A stretch of 64,000 bases of DNA from Brachynemurus nebulosus (GCA_035578155.1 JAPWDM010000005.1:35178108-35242107), one strand, 5' to 3'; positions 35,104-47,868 are shown, numbered from the stretch's first letter. The notes: generated by a model from the letters alone, not told the origin. Translations and numbers: made by a program.

Positions 35104-36020
35104 GTATGTATATACAATGCATACAATATTTTCAAGTGTCTACTTGAATGTTTGTAAAAGATTTACGATAAGTAAATTTTACTGAAACTGATATTTTAAT
35201 TAATTATTCGATTTTGCATAATTATGAAAATCAGGTCAAAATGGGTTAAATTTAATATAAATTACTTTTGCTGCATCTCTAATGAGCTAATTTGTTGCGT
35301 TCTGAAATTACTAGAAACGCAAGTGATAATCTTTGCGTCGCTAATACTAGGCCTGGGTATGACGTAATCTATTTCTGTTTAATGTTTCTGATTATGTCAT
35401 TAATAATGTAAATTTTGTAATTTTATTTAATTAAAATTTTTGTGTGTGATATTGTTTATAACTTAAGTAATCACTTAAAAATCTTTTTACTTCCACTTAA
35501 AAACATTTTACCCTACTGCACCAGAAGGAGAATTATTGTATGTGTTTATGTAGAATTTGACCATACATAAATGGGATGACTTTTCAAGTACGGCAATAAT
35601 CAGTAGTATTGTTCGCAATAGGTTATCTACTTATCTGTGTGAGCGCTAAAAGAAATCGTCACTCGTAAAACAGGTAATAAATATATTTAAATACAATTGG
35701 GCTTAACACAAGGTGGTATTTGTTGCAAGCAATAAAATAATTTAACTTTTTAAACGTTTATAGTCACTAAAAACATCCTTTCAAAAAATCATTCCAAATA
35801 TATTCTATGGTTAAGGGATACCTATGTATGTCTGTTTCTGTGGCGCAGCCTATAGCCTAAACGGCTTGACCGATTTTGGTAAAGCAGTTGGAGGCATCAG
35901 ACATTCTTGTTTAACTTGATACAGCATGGATGCCTGCGATTGCTTTACTTTATTATTCGTTTTTCTTTTTTTTCTTTCATCCTGTTTATTGTTATTTTTA
36001 GTTATTTACAGTCGTTTTTT
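35104..36020. other. AT-rich stretch with a dispersed-repeat phrase
   Basis: Around 35833-35890 the phrase GGCGCAGCC...AACGGCTTGACCGATTTTGG resembles sequence common in arthropod dispersed repeats. Otherwise nothing is recognisable. Confidence 0.3.
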
Positions 36021-36022
36021 TT

Positions 36023-36691
36023 AACTTCCCATTGGAAGTTATTGTAATGGGTCCGATTTTACGAATCGCTAATTTTAACATATCTTCACGTTTCAAGGTC
36101 ATTACAATCCGAATCCATCGTTTTTAGCGTGATGTCTGTGTGTGCCTTCGTTAGTTCTTTCGTTCGTTCGTTCGTGAATTTTTTTTCGTCTCGCATATCT
36201 CGTGAACAAATGATGATATCAATCCTGGACTAATTTCATTAGATGCGTAATTAAAAAATAAAGACTGGTTAAAGTTTTCAGCAAATTTGGATTAGCGGTT
36301 TGTTTTTTCTAGTAAAAAAGCGGAATTAACTTTATTATCATAACATAGACTATATGGATTTTTTATCATAACATTATTATATATGGCCTAAGAACCTTCC
36401 TTGATGTTAAAAACGCCAGTATTTTATAATAAATAAAAAAAACAAAAAAAAAAAAAACAAATAAGAAATTTTTTGAAATATATTTTGTCTCGCATATCTT
36501 GAGAACAAATGATGTTATCATTTGTTTGATAAGGTTCGAGCCCCCACCCTTAGGTACAGAAGGCGAAGCCCCCGGTATGGTGCAAGGAGCAAAGCCTGTA
36601 TCGGGGGCCTAGGGGAGGAGTCCCCTGAAATGAAAAAAGAATTATTTATGTACAGAAGTCTCTAGTCTTTAAGGATCCCCAATGGGAAGTT
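36023..36691. repeat. Repeat bounded by AACTTCCCATTGG inverted ends
   Basis: A perfect 13-bp inverted repeat, AACTTCCCATTGG at 36023-36035 and CCAATGGGAAGTT at 36679-36691, bounds 669 bp. Inside are a TTCG/CGTT tetranucleotide run (about 36150-36175), a direct repeat TCTCGCATATCTnGnGAACAAATGATG (about 36188 and 36489), and a GC-rich patch near 36540-36620 (GCGAAGCCCCCGG, GGGGGCCTAGGGG). No target duplication is certain and the class is unknown. Confidence 0.55.
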
Positions 36692-39596
36692 GATAGTATG
36701 GGTAGACCTGTCCCCCAAAACTTTTTATAATAATTTTAGTTTTTACAACTACTGTTAATTACCCAATTATATATGTAAAAACAAACATATGACGGAGTAT
36801 TACTTCTATTATCATTAAAAATTTAGCTATTGTACTGTTTTTAATATACCTAATTGCTTGTCATTGCCTGTCTGTCTTTTTCAATATTTTTTGCAATCTA
36901 GACTACAATTTTCTTTACATAAATTTTAAAAATATAAAGAAAAGAGATTAACGTCATTGTCAATGTTATTGTTATCAAAACTATCATCTGATTTTCATTT
37001 TCCGTGAATATCAAGCAAGTATATTAGTACATAACCAATAACTAACTTTAATCCAAGAGGCATCATCATTAAAATAAATTGAATTTTATACTGTGTTATA
37101 ACCTTAGACCTAACATAACTTTATCCTTTTATAATACATATGTAATACGTTTCTTTCTCTAATTCATATGTTCGTATAGTCCCATAATAATATAATAAGA
37201 CACACTTAAAAATCGACAATTAATTCAATTTATTTAAAGCTTTTTGCGCTTCGTTTGAAAGTTGAATGACTAAAGTAAACAAGGTAAAATGTGAAATAAT
37301 ATGTTGTTGCACAGTAGAGTAAATTTATGTTAATATGCTGCCATGTTGGAGTTAGAATTAGGATTAGAATAAATTTACACCTGCGTTACTTTGTTCTATA
37401 ATAGTATCTACCATGAAAGCAGAGGACGGACTGCTTTTCATGGTGACAATTATTGGTTGAGTAAAAAGATTAAAGCAAAGATTGTTTTGATAAATTTGGA
37501 GTTACTCGTAACGCTTACTTAATGAGTACATCAGTTAATTAATAACACTAATGAATACAACATATTTTAATTACAAATTTATTTCTTCAATTCGGCATAA
37601 ACTTATTTGTATAGAATGTTTTACAGCAAATTTATTAAAGACATATTTCGTAATTTGAGTAAAAATCACGTGGGGAAAGCAAACTGTTACATTTTTGCTA
37701 CTAATTGATTGGGTTTCATTTGTTAAATTAGTATTATTTCAAAACATTTTATTTTAATAATACCTATATATAGCATCTTTATTTCATTTCCATAAAAATA
37801 TAATTTGTTAAACATCCAACGAAAGGTTGAATATTTCATAAAGGACCGTTCAGGATAAGGGCGGGGGGGGGGGGGGTAAATGTGAATAAATGGAATATTT
37901 TAAAAAAATTAACACGTACATTTTAATTTCAATACATACTGAATAAAACTTGGAGAAGATCCGCCCAGTGATTAACTTGGGTTCCTTTTAAGGTAACGTC
38001 GATTTTTTCCAGGATCTCAATAGAATCTGAACAAAATTTGGTAAGAATCCGTCTAGCCGTTTATTTTAGGTCATTTTTCAAGTTATAATGAAAAAAAAAT
38101 TTATATGACATAGAACAGACTAAAATTTCAATTTCAGGATTCTAAATGGGTAAACAAAGTGATTGCGTTTGATCATCATATTTAAAGTAGCTGTGCTCAT
38201 AAAAGTTTTTCAAACATTTTGTTCCAGTTTAAAATAATAAGTTTTATGACTGAACTTAAAACATTATACCTATAAGTAGGTACCTATGTACAGAAAAAAG
38301 TATTTTTCAAAATGAACATCACAGATAATGAGAGAATCTTTTTATTTGAAAAATTGTTCATTTCCTTTATTAATGAAAAATAAATAGCCACTCACAACTA
38401 CTAACACAATCACAACGAATGAATGTTCCTGCTTGTTTGATGAAAATACTTCTGATCGTAAAAAGAGATAGGAAATGTTCAACTACATTCAATCGGTTCA
38501 AATAGAGTTATTTAACAAAAGAGAAAAAATATACCGAGCTAGATAACGCACCCAGTAAGCATGAAGGTATATATGTATATGTGAATTTGCAATAGATAGG
38601 GGTTGTGAAAGATAAGGGTTGTTGAAAGTGAGGTAATTTCAAAGCATTTGAAGTGATCATGTAGAATTTGTACAATTTCTACATATACATACATAGATAT
38701 ATAGGTATTGTATGAGATATAAAGATTATACATGGAGATATAATATACCTGTACATTAACCGGTTGGCTATAGAAATAACGATAGTTTGGTTGCCCATTA
38801 AATGAATGTGTATCTATAAAAAAAAAAGCTGAAGCTTGGTTTAGAATACAGAGTGAACCTAATTAATTTATTTAATGGGTAGTATACAGAGACAGTTTTA
38901 TAAACATAATTATTTGTATTAACAACATACAAAGTTGAATTTTCCCCGAAAATACAGATTATTATATCGGATCAGGATGGGGATGGACTTAAAATTTACT
39001 TCGCAACTGTTACATTATAATTTTAGGGGTTTCAGAAATGTCTAATTTATATATTATGCAAAGTGAGTCATTTGAGAGTTTGGGTAGCCATAAGTTTTTT
39101 TGTTATGAGCTTTTGATAAAAAAAACTTTTTGCATGGAAGTTATAGATACACGAGGAGATCAAAAGGTCTAGAAATCAGTTTCTTTAAATTACTATCCCT
39201 TTCGATAAACAACCGTTTTTTTCCAAACGGCAACAAAATATTTTGTAGAATAAAAATTTCTCAAAATATTACCAAAATAACTGTTTGATTTTTTTTTTTT
39301 GATATATATAGAAATCTACTTACAAGAATGCGCTAATTTTTGTTGAAATTTTTTGTAGGGCACTAATGCATACCAAAGTTTATTTTGCTTTTGATAAAAA
39401 AACTCTCTTTAACTAATAAATCGATAAGATCATTTCATAAATTCATTATTAAGCACTTTCCTACAAAAGACGGTAAATATACGAAATAAATTTAGATTCT
39501 CTGGAAACCCCCTCATTCGTTACGTGTATATATCAATTTAACAAGCATACAAATATCCAATATGATAAATTGGATGTCATAATTCGGAAGAGAAAC
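36692..39596. other. 2.9-kb AT-rich stretch, no gene recognised
   Basis: Contains a G-tract (about 37862-37876) following GGATAAGGGC. It resembles the G-tract end of the 11646 element, but no matching C-tract end was found. Otherwise only chance frames. Confidence 0.3.
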
Positions 39597-41351
39597 TTAC
39601 AAGTAAAGGTCCCGAGGCCGGACCTATCGATTTCGATAAAACTTAAATATGTTGTAGAACACTAAAAACTAAGGGACACGTATTTTTTTTTATCTGCGGA
39701 AAAACGGTTTGAAGGGGTGAAATCGCCCTCCAAAAATTGGGGTAAAAATTTAATTTTTCAAATATCTCGAAAACAGTAAGAGATAAAGCAAAAGTTTAAA
39801 TTGGCGATATTACTTTTTTTTAAAGGGCTATCTATTAATATGCAATATGTTCAAATTACATCAACAGAGGTGGTTGGGGGTTAAAATTTAGGGGTCAATT
39901 TTGCAGAAAGGGGGTGAAAAATAAACAATATAAAAATTTTATTTACAGATTTGAAATCTACGTCAAAAAATCTAATTGACCTGTTTTTGCTCAATATCCT
40001 AATATTAAGTCTAGGGGTAGTTAACTAGAGGGTGATTATGTCGAATAATCGTACTATAAGGGTATTTCAAGAAGTTCTTCTTCATGGAAAATAGCTTAAG
40101 ACAATTAGAATAACGTAGGAATGAAATTTTCGAATTCAAAATTGAGTTCGAGCAACATTGGAGAGGGGGTGAGTCACCCCCTTAAGTTACATACTAGTTT
40201 ATATACACTAATTTTTGCTATTAACACACTGATAGTGGGTAAAATAATGTCACAATAAGTGGTTCTGAAGTTGGACTAAAATGAAATTCTCGAATTCAAA
40301 ATTGAGTTTGAGCAACATTGGAGAGGGGGTGAGTCACCCTCTTAAATTACATACTAGTTTACATACACTAATTAACACACTGACAGGGGGTAATAATGTC
40401 ACAATAGGTGGTTCTGAAGTTAGACTATCGTATGTAAGGTTTTTATTAGGTTTCGTTATTTTAGGTTAGGTTATGTAATTTTCGGTAGCGATAATTTTCG
40501 ATAAGGAAAACTATAATATCCATTAAAAAACAAACCTAATAAAGACCTTACATATGATAGTCCAACTTCAGAACCACTTATTGTGACATTATTTTACCCA
40601 CTATCAGTGTGTTAATAGCAAAAATTAGTATACACTCTAAGAAAAAAGGGTCAAAAACGTGTAAAATAACTTAAATTTAGAGCAAAATTACTCCTCGCTC
40701 TGAAAATATGCACTATTATTTGTGGAATATGAAAAAATTGGTGTATTTTTATATAATTTGTGTATAATTACTGTTTTTTTTTAATATTACACAAATAAAG
40801 GTGTAACTTTGGATTTTTACAACGTTTTTGATTTATTTTTACACCACTAAATAGCAAAACCCATGCGCGCGCAAATGAGTTTATGTATTTTAATATTATC
40901 TGTTATTGAATTGCTGTATTATTTATACGTACATAAGTAATACTCTTAAAGGTTAAAAGTTATGTTTTCAAATTAGCTGAATTAAACAAAAGTATTTTTT
41001 GATAAGATATATAGTTAATATGATTATAACGTGTATGATAAATTAATCTTTAAATATGCTACAAAAACAGTGTTATAGTGGTGTACTGGTGTTTTGTTTT
41101 TATATGTATTGTGCAAATGGCTTCTGGAATAATGTGCAAAGAATACTGTAATATAAATTTGTTTGTTTCCAAAATGCTGTCCTGATGATACATTTAAAAT
41201 ATTTCAGGTAAGTTAATTTTTTTAATTTTGCTTCATACAAATAGTTATGTAATTTGATAAAAGTTTATTTTACAATTTGACTAATAATTTATTTTGGGGG
41301 GTTGTCAATTTCTGTGAAAATTAAAACATTATCTACAATTCAGATATCTTT

Positions 41352-42211
41352 TAACACACTGACAGGGGGTAATAATGTCACAATAGATCGTTTGGAAGTT
41401 AGACTATCGTATGTAAGGTTTTTATTAGGTTTCGTTATTTTAGGTTAGGTTATGTAATTTTCGGTATCGATAATTTTCGATAAGGAAAACTATAATATCC
41501 ATTAAAAAACAAACCTAATAAAGACCTTACATATGATAGTCCAACTTCAGAACCACTTATTGTGACATTATTTTACCCACTATCAGTGTGTTAATAGCAA
41601 AAATTAGTGTATATAAACTAGTATGTAATTTAAGAGGGTGACTCACCCCTTCCCCAATGTTGCTCAAACTCAATTTTGAATTCGAGAATTTCATTTCTAC
41701 GTTATTCTAATTGTCTTAAGCTATTTTCCATGAAGAACTCCTTGAAATACCCAAATTGTACGACTATTCGACAGAGTCACCCTCTAGTTAACTACCCCTA
41801 GACTTAATATTAGGGCATTGAGCAAAACAGGTCAATTAGATTTTTTGACGTAGATTTCAAATCTGTAAACAAAATTTTTATATTGTTTATTTTTCACCCC
41901 CTTTTTGCAAAATTAACCCCCAAATTTTAACCCCCAACCACTCCTGTTGATGTAATATGAACAAATTGCATATCAATAGATAGCTCTTTAAAAAAGAGCA
42001 ATATCGCCAATTTAAACTTTTTCTCTATCTCTTACTGTTTTCGAGATATTTGAAAAATTAAATTTTTACCCCAATTTTTGGAGGGCGATTTCACCCCTTC
42101 AAACCGTTTTTCCGTAGATAAAAAAAAATACGTGTCCCTTAGTTTTTAGTGTTCTACAATATATTTAAGTTTCATCGAAATCGATAGGTCCGGCCTCGGG
42201 ACCTTTACTTG
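41352..42211 (+). mobile_element. Half copy of the 39600-type foldback element
   Basis: Starts abruptly in the element's centre (TAACACACTGACAGGGGG) and continues through the complete right arm to CCTTTACTTG, with few differences from 40370-40632 plus 44822-45427. The left arm is absent. It lies within the insert that interrupts the full copy, so two copies of one element sit one inside the other. Confidence 0.85.
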
Positions 42212-42238
42212 TAAGTGCGTGTCAAGAACACGCACTTA
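42212..42238. repeat. Perfect 11-bp-stem hairpin
   Basis: TAAGTGCGTGT, loop CAAGA, ACACGCACTTA, placed immediately after the terminus of the half foldback copy. It could be a footprint or filler of the event that truncated that copy; this is inference. Confidence 0.85.
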
Positions 42239-42444
42239 ACGAATTTTTTTTTTTTTTTTGCTTTACAGTAATATAAATTCATAACAGGTTTAAATTGAAA
42301 CGACGCGACGTATGGAAATCGAGTTTTTTAAGTAATAATAACAATGGTAATAATAATAATGGAATTTAACGTTCGTTTTTTAGACAATGGTATGTAACGG
42401 ACGTCACTCACATCATTATTTCTCAACTTTTTCATGATGATATG

Positions 42445-43865
42445 GGCGGAGAACAAGAAAAGCGGTATAAAGACTTGGCAGGTGTCTGTTTGCAACCATC
42501 TTCTTAAGGACGATGTCGATATTCATCTGGAATTACGATGCGGAATAGCAGAAAACTTTCACCAGCATATAACCGGTTACGGAATTCAAACCCTCAGTCT
42601 ACCAGTTCGGAAGTGCCAGTGCCTAAGCACGCCGGGTTACTTTGCTGGTGAGTTTTTTAATCAAAAATTTAATATCTGTACATTCATTAAAATAACCTAA
42701 AAGTAATTGTGTAGCAAAAACGAAATTTTCTTAATTTTAAATTGCTGTGAAATAGTTATTGAAAAAAGAAAAAATAAATAAGCAAAAATGGTTATAAAAT
42801 TAAGTAACCCTTATTTTCTGATTTGTTTAGAAATCGAAATTGGTGAAGACATCTGTGAAACCGTAGCATACATTTTCCCTGAAGTTCTAGTAATTGCAAG
42901 AGTCAGCAGAATATTGGGCGGAGGACAGGAAAAGCGGTATAAGGATTTGGTAGGTGTCTGTTTGCAACCATCTTTTTAAGGACGATGTCGATATTCATCT
43001 GGAATTGCGATGGGAAATAGCAGAAAACTTTCACCAGCATATAACCGGTAACGGAATTCAAACCCTCAGTCTACCAGTTCGGAAGTGCCAGTGCCTAAGC
43101 ACGCCGGGTTACTTTGCTGGTGAGTTTTTTAATCGAAAATCTAATATCTGTACATTCATTAAAATAACCTAGAAGTAATTGTGTAGCAAAAACGAAATTT
43201 TCTTAATTTTAAATTGCTGTGAAATATTTATTGAAAAAAGATAAATAAAATAAATAAACAAAAATGGTTATAAAATTAAGTAATCCTTATTTTTTGATTT
43301 GTTTAGAAAAAGGAATTGGTGAAGACATATGTGAAACCGCAGCCTACATTTTCCCTGAAGTTCTAGTAATGGCAAGAGTCAGCAGAATATTGGGCGGAGG
43401 ACAAGAAAAGCGGTATAAGGATTTGGTAGGTGTCTGTTTGCAACCATCTTCTTGAGGATAATGTCGATATTCATCTGGAATTATGATGGGAAATAGCAGA
43501 AAACTTTCGCCAGCATATAACCGGCTACGGAATTCAAACCCTCCGTCTACCAGTTCGGAAGTGCCAGTGCCATAAGCACGCCGGGTCACTTTGCTGGTGA
43601 GCTTTTTAATCAAAAATCTAATATCTGTACATTCATTAAAATAGCCTAGAAGTAATTTTGTAGCGAAAGCGAAATTTTCTTAATTTTAAATTGCTGTGAA
43701 ATAGTTATTAAAAAAAGAAAAAAATAATAATCAAAAATGGTTATAAAATTAAGTAACCCTTATTTTCTGATTTGTTTAGAAACTGGAATTGGTGAAGACG
43801 TCTATGAAAGCACAGCATGCATTTTCTGCGAAGTTCTAAGAATGGCAAGAGTCAGCAGAATATTG
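42445..43865 (+). repeat. Three tandem ~474-bp units with tRNA-like segment
   Basis: The units 42445-42916, 42917-43392 and 43393-43865 are about 95% alike by eye. Each contains, on the minus strand, GTGCTTAGGCACTGGCAC and then GGGTTTGAATTCC, in the spacing of tRNA-type A and B boxes. A diverged relative occurs at 56040-56165. Plus-strand frames of 63-88 codons in the units share the same frame break and stops, so protein coding is unlikely. Polypyrimidine-AG (TTGTTTAG) and GGTGAGT strings flank a ~290-bp block in each unit and mimic an exon. A retroposon (SINE-like) origin is favoured over a duplicated exon, but not proven. Confidence 0.7.
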
Positions 43866-44390
43866 TTTTTCTTATATTTAAGTATTGTTTAGTTAATTTT
43901 CTTAAACTATATTTTTGATATGATGTAACTACAATTTTAATCCATAAGTTTTTAATATTATCATTGTAATCTAATTACAATTAAATTTTTTATAAGATAT
44001 TGCTTAAATAATTGTGTCTGCAAAACGTAAGCATTGTAAAAAAAAGTCATATCTCAAAATTTTGACCAGTTTAATTGGCAGTTACACTGCAAAATAAAGA
44101 TTACCTATGTTCATGAAAGCAAGTAAACGTTCATAATAAAACTTTTATAATTTTGGAGTGTTTATTTTAAAATTTACCAAAAGAATTATTATTTTATCAT
44201 ACGGCACACTTATATAGAAATTTAGACATAATAAGCAAAATATTTAACATCTCGAATCTTTTTGTATATAATTCCAAATTATTCTATACGTCATATTATT
44301 ATAAATATTTATGTAAAAAAACCATCAATAATCTTTTTTGATTCGTTATTTTCAATTAAGTTGAATCAGTTTATTTTTTTTAGCACAATT

Positions 44391-44437
44391 GAATCACTCA
44401 TACTGATTCAGTTGAATTGAATCAGAATGAGTGATTC
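44391..44437. repeat. Near-palindrome of GATTCA motifs
   Basis: GAATCACTCATACTGATTCA pairs with TGAATCAGAATGAGTGATTC, with one mismatch and a short spacer. It lies in the right subterminal part of the 4.2-kb element. Confidence 0.75.
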
Positions 44438-45430
44438 AGTTGGATTAATATTACACTTATCTGGGTGTAAACATTACTACATAAGTGTGTAAAATTACAT
44501 TTTCAGGTGTACAGGCGTGGTTTAAAAATACATTAATATGATGTAATTTTACGTTTAACTGCGCACTATTGCGAACTAAATGTGTAAAATTACATCTTGT
44601 TGTGTAGTTAATACACAAATAAAACGTAATCTATTACACACCTGGACCGTAATTTTACGTACGACATGTGTAAAACTACACATATGAGTGAGTAATAATT
44701 ACACCATGATGGTGTATTTTTCACCTTCGTACATTACGGTTTGTAATGTTACTGTCATTATAGAAGGCATTTAATTGCCTCCTATAATAGTAGTAAAACG
44801 GTACATTTTTTTCTTAGAGTGTATATAAACTAGTATGTAATTTAAGAGGGTGACTCACCCCCTCTCCAATGTTGCTCAAACTCAATTTTGAACTCGAGAA
44901 TTTCATTTCTACGTTATACTAATTGTCTTAAGCTATTTTTCATGAAGAAGAACTTCTCGAAATATCCAAATTGTACGACTATTCGACATAGTCACCCTCT
45001 AGTTAACTACCCCTAGACTTAATATTAGGGCATTGAGCAAAAATAGGTCAATTAGATTTTTTGACGTAGATTTCAAATCTGTAAACAAAATTTTTATATT
45101 GTTTATTTTTCACCCCCTTTTTGCAAAATTAACCCCCAAATTTTAACCCCCAACCACCCCTGTTGATGTAATATGAACAAATTGCAAATCAATAGATAGC
45201 TCTTTAAAAAAGAGCAATATCGCCAATTTAAACTTTTGCTCTATCTCTTACTGTTTTCGAGATATTTGAAAAATTAAATTTTTACCCCAATTTTTGGAGG
45301 GCCATTTCACCTCTTCAAACCGTTTTTCCGCAGATAAAAAAAAATACGTGTCCCTTAGTTTTTAGTGTTCTACAATATATTTAAGTTTCATCGAAATCGA
45401 TAGGTCCGGCCTCGGGACCTTTACTTGTTA

Positions 45431-45792
45431 GTAAGAAAGAAATCGCATTTAATAACCACAGCCACGTAAGATAAGAAAGTTTGCTGTATGAAAATTTGGA
45501 AAAAAATTTTATAGGTTATGTAAGAAAAAGCATAAATATTCCATGTATTATGGGCGCAAGCCAAAAAGAACCTTTTTACTCACATCTGCATTTATCTTTA
45601 TCTATCATATTAATAAACAGAAGCTTACTCACTCATTCTTTTAAAAACATGATTACTTGGTTTGGTTGGTAATTATGCAAATAATACAATTTGTGTTCCT
45701 CTCACTGCACTTTCTGGAGGTCTTTTGTGATTGCGTCCATAATAATTACTTTCTTTTTTGAGAAAAATAATTTTCAATACAAGTTAGTGTGG
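45431..45792. other. AT-rich stretch, no gene recognised
   Basis: Nothing recognisable between the foldback element and the next hAT-type element. Confidence 0.3.
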
Positions 45793-45800
45793 GTGTTTCA

Positions 45801-46231
45801 CACAGACCAATGGACATATTATATATAGACAAATCATATAAATGTGTAATTGCGGCAGCCAGATACGACCAGGATACCACCTAATAGTGTTCTGTAGTAT
45901 AGTAATCAATGCAATAACCAATGGTATCCGTAGTAACGTTTTCAAATAATTATTGTCAAAATATAATACTGATAATAAAATTTTACTTTTTTGAGAAGAA
46001 ACTGAAAAATTTTGAAAGAAAGAAAGTGGTTATTCGCTTTATTTTCAAAATACGTACGTATACAAATTATGTCCTGCAATAATTATAGTCGCATTTGCTC
46101 AGAAATTGACATTATATTATATTCCTTAAATTTCACCCGTCTCACGCTGTTACCTGCTTCAAGAAAAATGCCTACAAACTGCCTTTACACTTTGTCTAGT
46201 AGTATAATATAAAAGCGTTCATTGGTCTGTG
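45801..46231 (-). mobile_element. CACAGACC hAT-type element, copy B
   Basis: The ends CACAGACCAATGGACA and GTTCATTGGTCTGTG are flanked by perfect 8-bp repeats GTGTTTCA (45793-45800, 46232-46239), which defines a hAT-type insertion. The 431-bp element has no transposase. It is uninterrupted at the positions where copy C (48451) and copy D (60096) carry nested elements, so it serves as the empty-site reference. Confidence 0.9.
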
Positions 46232-46239
46232 GTGTTTCA

Positions 46240-47159
46240 TTATTAATTTGATGTAAACTCATCCAAACCCATCCACAAAACTTTTCCAAAATATTTTCAT
46301 TCTCTTTCATATCCACATTTTTCCTTGTAAAATTAGAAGCGTTGAATGTTACTCTGTTTCTGTACACTAAACATAAACATTATAGGTACCTTTAACATGC
46401 AACTTAACTATTCATTTTCATAACACTACACAGCTACACGTTCACATACAGATGTAAGCGGAAACAGTTGCGCATTCGGTACAAAGGTATACATTTCCGT
46501 TACAATAAGTATTACATATTATAATAATAGTAATATACATACAGAGGTACCTACCTATACGTATGTAACTCCATAGTTTATTACATAGTGATGGTCTTTA
46601 TTTTGTATATCATTCAGTCGTCTCGTTACAATGGAAAATCTTTCTATTTCATTTTATTTTAACATGATTTATTTTAAAGTTCTCTGTTTACACAAAGAAC
46701 ACTTGGTATAAACGTAAGTGCATGTAAACTATGGTAGTATAACATCATATTCTTTTATATATTATGTTTCATGCAAGAGTAAAAGTGTACAAGACTTTTA
46801 TAACTCACTAAATCAAGATTGATGATCGTTGTAAAGGATATAAGTATATTGGATATTCTAAATTTTATTTCAAGCTAAAAATCTTGTTTTTTTTATAATG
46901 ATGACTTTTGTAAAATAAATTGTTTTAAAAACAGGTATTACAATCATGTATTATATGAATCGTCTAATTTTTCCAAACCCACAGTGTGCATTTAAAGTAT
47001 TTTTCTAGAAAAAGGCTAAAAGTAATTTTGAATGAATCCATAATAATGTGTAGGTATATTTATTTTTAAACTTTATGAATGTGAAGCTTGTTGCTTGAGA
47101 GTCTATAAAACCCTGGCGGCAATAATTCACATGAGGGATTAAAAGAAATATTCTAGTAG
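46240..47159. other. AT-rich stretch, no gene recognised
   Basis: Short chance frames only. Confidence 0.3.
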
Positions 47160-47868
47160 ACCAAATGGTTGGACCTCTCATTTCATATAACATGACCTAA
47201 TGTCAATCGAATTAATAGCGGAAATGATTACAAAATAAATGAATGCTGTTTAAAATTAAAGAATTGCTTTTAAATATTCCTCTAATGCTTAAAACAGTGT
47301 CGACATTTATCTGAATAACATGCTCGATCAGTGGTCGGAAAATAACATTTCATATTACACGACTAAATGTCATTCCAACTAATAATGGCTGAAATGATTC
47401 GAGGTTATACAACTATTCCATTTAAAATACAGGAATTGATTTTAAACGTTTCTCTAATGCTCAAAAAAGTCTCGATATTTATTTAAATTAAATAGTCGAC
47501 CAAGTGGCCGGGAAACGACATTTCATATTAGATGACTTAATACTTACCATTCTAATTAATGGTCGGAATGATTCCAAATTAAATGAATTCCATTTAAAAT
47601 GCAAGAAATGCTTTTAAACATTTCTCTTATTCTTAAAAAAAGCGTCAATATTTTTCTGAATTACATGGTCGAACAAAAGGACGGAAAACGACATTCCATA
47701 TTACACAATCTAATGTTTTTCCACTTAATGACGGAGATAATTCCAGGCAAAAAGAATTCTGTTTAAAATTAAATAACTGCTTTTCAACATTTCTGTAATG
47801 CTTAAGAAAGTGCTAAAATTTATTTGAATTACCTGGTGGGGAAACGACATTTCATATTAAAAATATAA
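47160..47868 (+). repeat. Short ~170-bp satellite array (four units)
   Basis: The phrase AACGACATTTCATATTA with its context recurs with CATTTCATAT starting at 47179, 47346, 47519, 47692 and 47848, spacings of 167, 173, 173 and 156 bp. Each unit contains in order a GGTCGGAA-like word, the phrase above, GACTAAATGT, TTCCAnnTAATGG, GAAATGATTCC, CCATTTAAAAT and CATTTCTCTAATGCTTAAAA. Units are about 70-80% alike. The monomer length is typical of insect satellite DNA. The array ends directly at the 47872 element. Confidence 0.8.

Larger units (their letters stand above)
40634..44821 (+). mobile_element. 4.2-kb TA-flanked element (CACTCTAAGAAAAAA ends)
   Basis: The ends CACTCTAAGAAAAAA and TTTTTTTCTTAGAGTG are inverted repeats flanked by TA (40632-40633, 44822-44823). 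The uninterrupted sequence in the nested half copy (AAATTAGTGTATATAAAC near 41605) shows what the site looked like before insertion. Both ends carry arrays of GTGTAAAATTACA-like motifs over several hundred bases. The interior holds a half foldback copy, a hairpin and three 474-bp units, but no transposase. The CACT ends, subterminal arrays and 2-bp duplication could fit CACTA/EnSpm or a Tc1/mariner derivative. Confidence 0.8.
39600..45427 (+). mobile_element. Foldback element with long arms, interrupted
   Basis: The left end CAAGTAAAGGTCCCGAGGCC and right end GGCCTCGGGACCTTTACTTG are exact complements and are flanked by TTA (39597-39599, 45428-45430). The arms are long, about 680 bp on the left (39600-40278). 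The right arm is split into 40500-40632 and 44822-45427 by the 4188-bp insert at 40634. Without the insert the element is about 1640 bp. The left arm carries a ~155-bp tandem duplication of its inner part (40126-40278 and 40280-40430). No coding capacity. A half copy lies inside the insert and a relic at 7105. Confidence 0.85.

Noticed and set aside
37862..37876. Second G-tract TTAA element
   Set aside because: No TTAA before the G-tract and no matching C-tract end nearby. Kept only as a homopolymer note.
42788..43455. Repeated 63-72-codon frames in the 474-bp units as a duplicated gene
   Set aside because: Each frame covers only half the conserved block. The break and stop are shared by the units, and the conserved part contains tRNA-box-like words on the other strand.
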